A stretch of 30,186 nucleotides of DNA from Nitrospina sp. UBA6727 (GTDB lineage: Bacteria; Nitrospinota; Nitrospinia; Nitrospinales; VA-1): assembly GCA_002454045.1 (NCBI GenBank), contig DKID01000016.1, positions 1-30,186 of the forward strand, read 5' to 3'. The notes under the pieces are model-generated. The model saw only the letters and a list, made by a program, of their open reading frames with translations. It made no database searches and was not told the origin of the DNA. Shown here in pieces: positions 30,100 to 30,186 of this stretch. The position numbers were made by a program, and so were the translations under genes. Numbering within the stretch: the stretch's first letter is position 1; each line of letters begins with the position of its first letter.

Positions 30100-30186
30100 C
30101 CGCGGCGCACAATCCGCAAAGATAAAATCAATCACCCGCCCGCCGTCGTCATCGCATCGTCATCACGTCACCGTCGTCATCGCGCC
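30100..30186. repeat. Intergenic simple sequence at the right edge
   Basis: From about 30137 to the end the sequence is made of CCGTCGTCATCG-type imperfect units, the same class as at 1837-1885 and 26327-26371. No gene is visible before the edge. Confidence 0.45.

Overview
The window is a compact, GC-rich bacterial chromosome segment holding mainly housekeeping genes. I saw no insertion sequence, integrase, CRISPR array or phage module. A Gram-negative, diderm, proteobacteria-like organism is suggested by the periplasmic HtrA protease, a lipoprotein, SecDF-YajC, an Hda-type DnaA paralogue with a clamp-binding motif, the yebC-ruvC-ruvA-ruvB order, an A-type RNase P RNA and the N-end-rule enzyme Bpt. 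The exact lineage cannot be told from sequence alone. The first 17 bases are all G, which looks like a contig edge or sequencing artefact.

Layout. 1-1673 (-): htrA, overlapping a gene fragment that runs off the left edge. 1976-4995 (+): DUF2065 membrane protein, lipoprotein, hda, and a solitary OleC-like adenylate-forming enzyme. 5097-9069 (-): yajC-secD-secF-zinc-ribbon coiled-coil protein-rnpB, read leftwards. 9281-13204 (-): an iron-sulfur subunit and a fumarate-reductase-like flavoprotein, followed by a NERD-domain protein, a small zinc-ribbon protein and a secreted protein of unknown function. 13293-16284 (+): yebC-ruvC-ruvA-ruvB. 16365-17164 (-): tRNA-Gln, a small membrane protein, tRNA-Glu. 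17342-19018 (+): rsmD-mnmA. 19049-22682: speA (-), lysA (+) and a pterin carbinolamine dehydratase (-). 22809-26223 (-): bpt, then a four-gene redox cluster (PCYCGC-like protein, TlpA thioredoxin, single-span acidic protein, cytochrome b). 26514-30099: glycosyltransferase (+), a 42-residue membrane peptide and a leucine-rich-repeat protein (-), alanine dehydrogenase (+) and a disordered protein (+).

How they work together. Most blocks are standard: protein export, Holliday-junction processing, tRNA and rRNA modification, polyamine and lysine synthesis. Three things stand out. First, the cytochrome b cluster has b6-type heme spacing, a degenerate PEWY motif, no Rieske gene beside it, and a Cys-rich PCYCGC-like protein plus a thioredoxin as partners. 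Second, a predicted three-way-junction RNA lies in the leader of rsmD, next to a consensus tRNA-Gln promoter. Third, a degenerate triplet-phased GAY/GGY simple sequence recurs in many intergenic gaps and appears to extend into several coding regions as Asp/Gly-rich inserts or tails.
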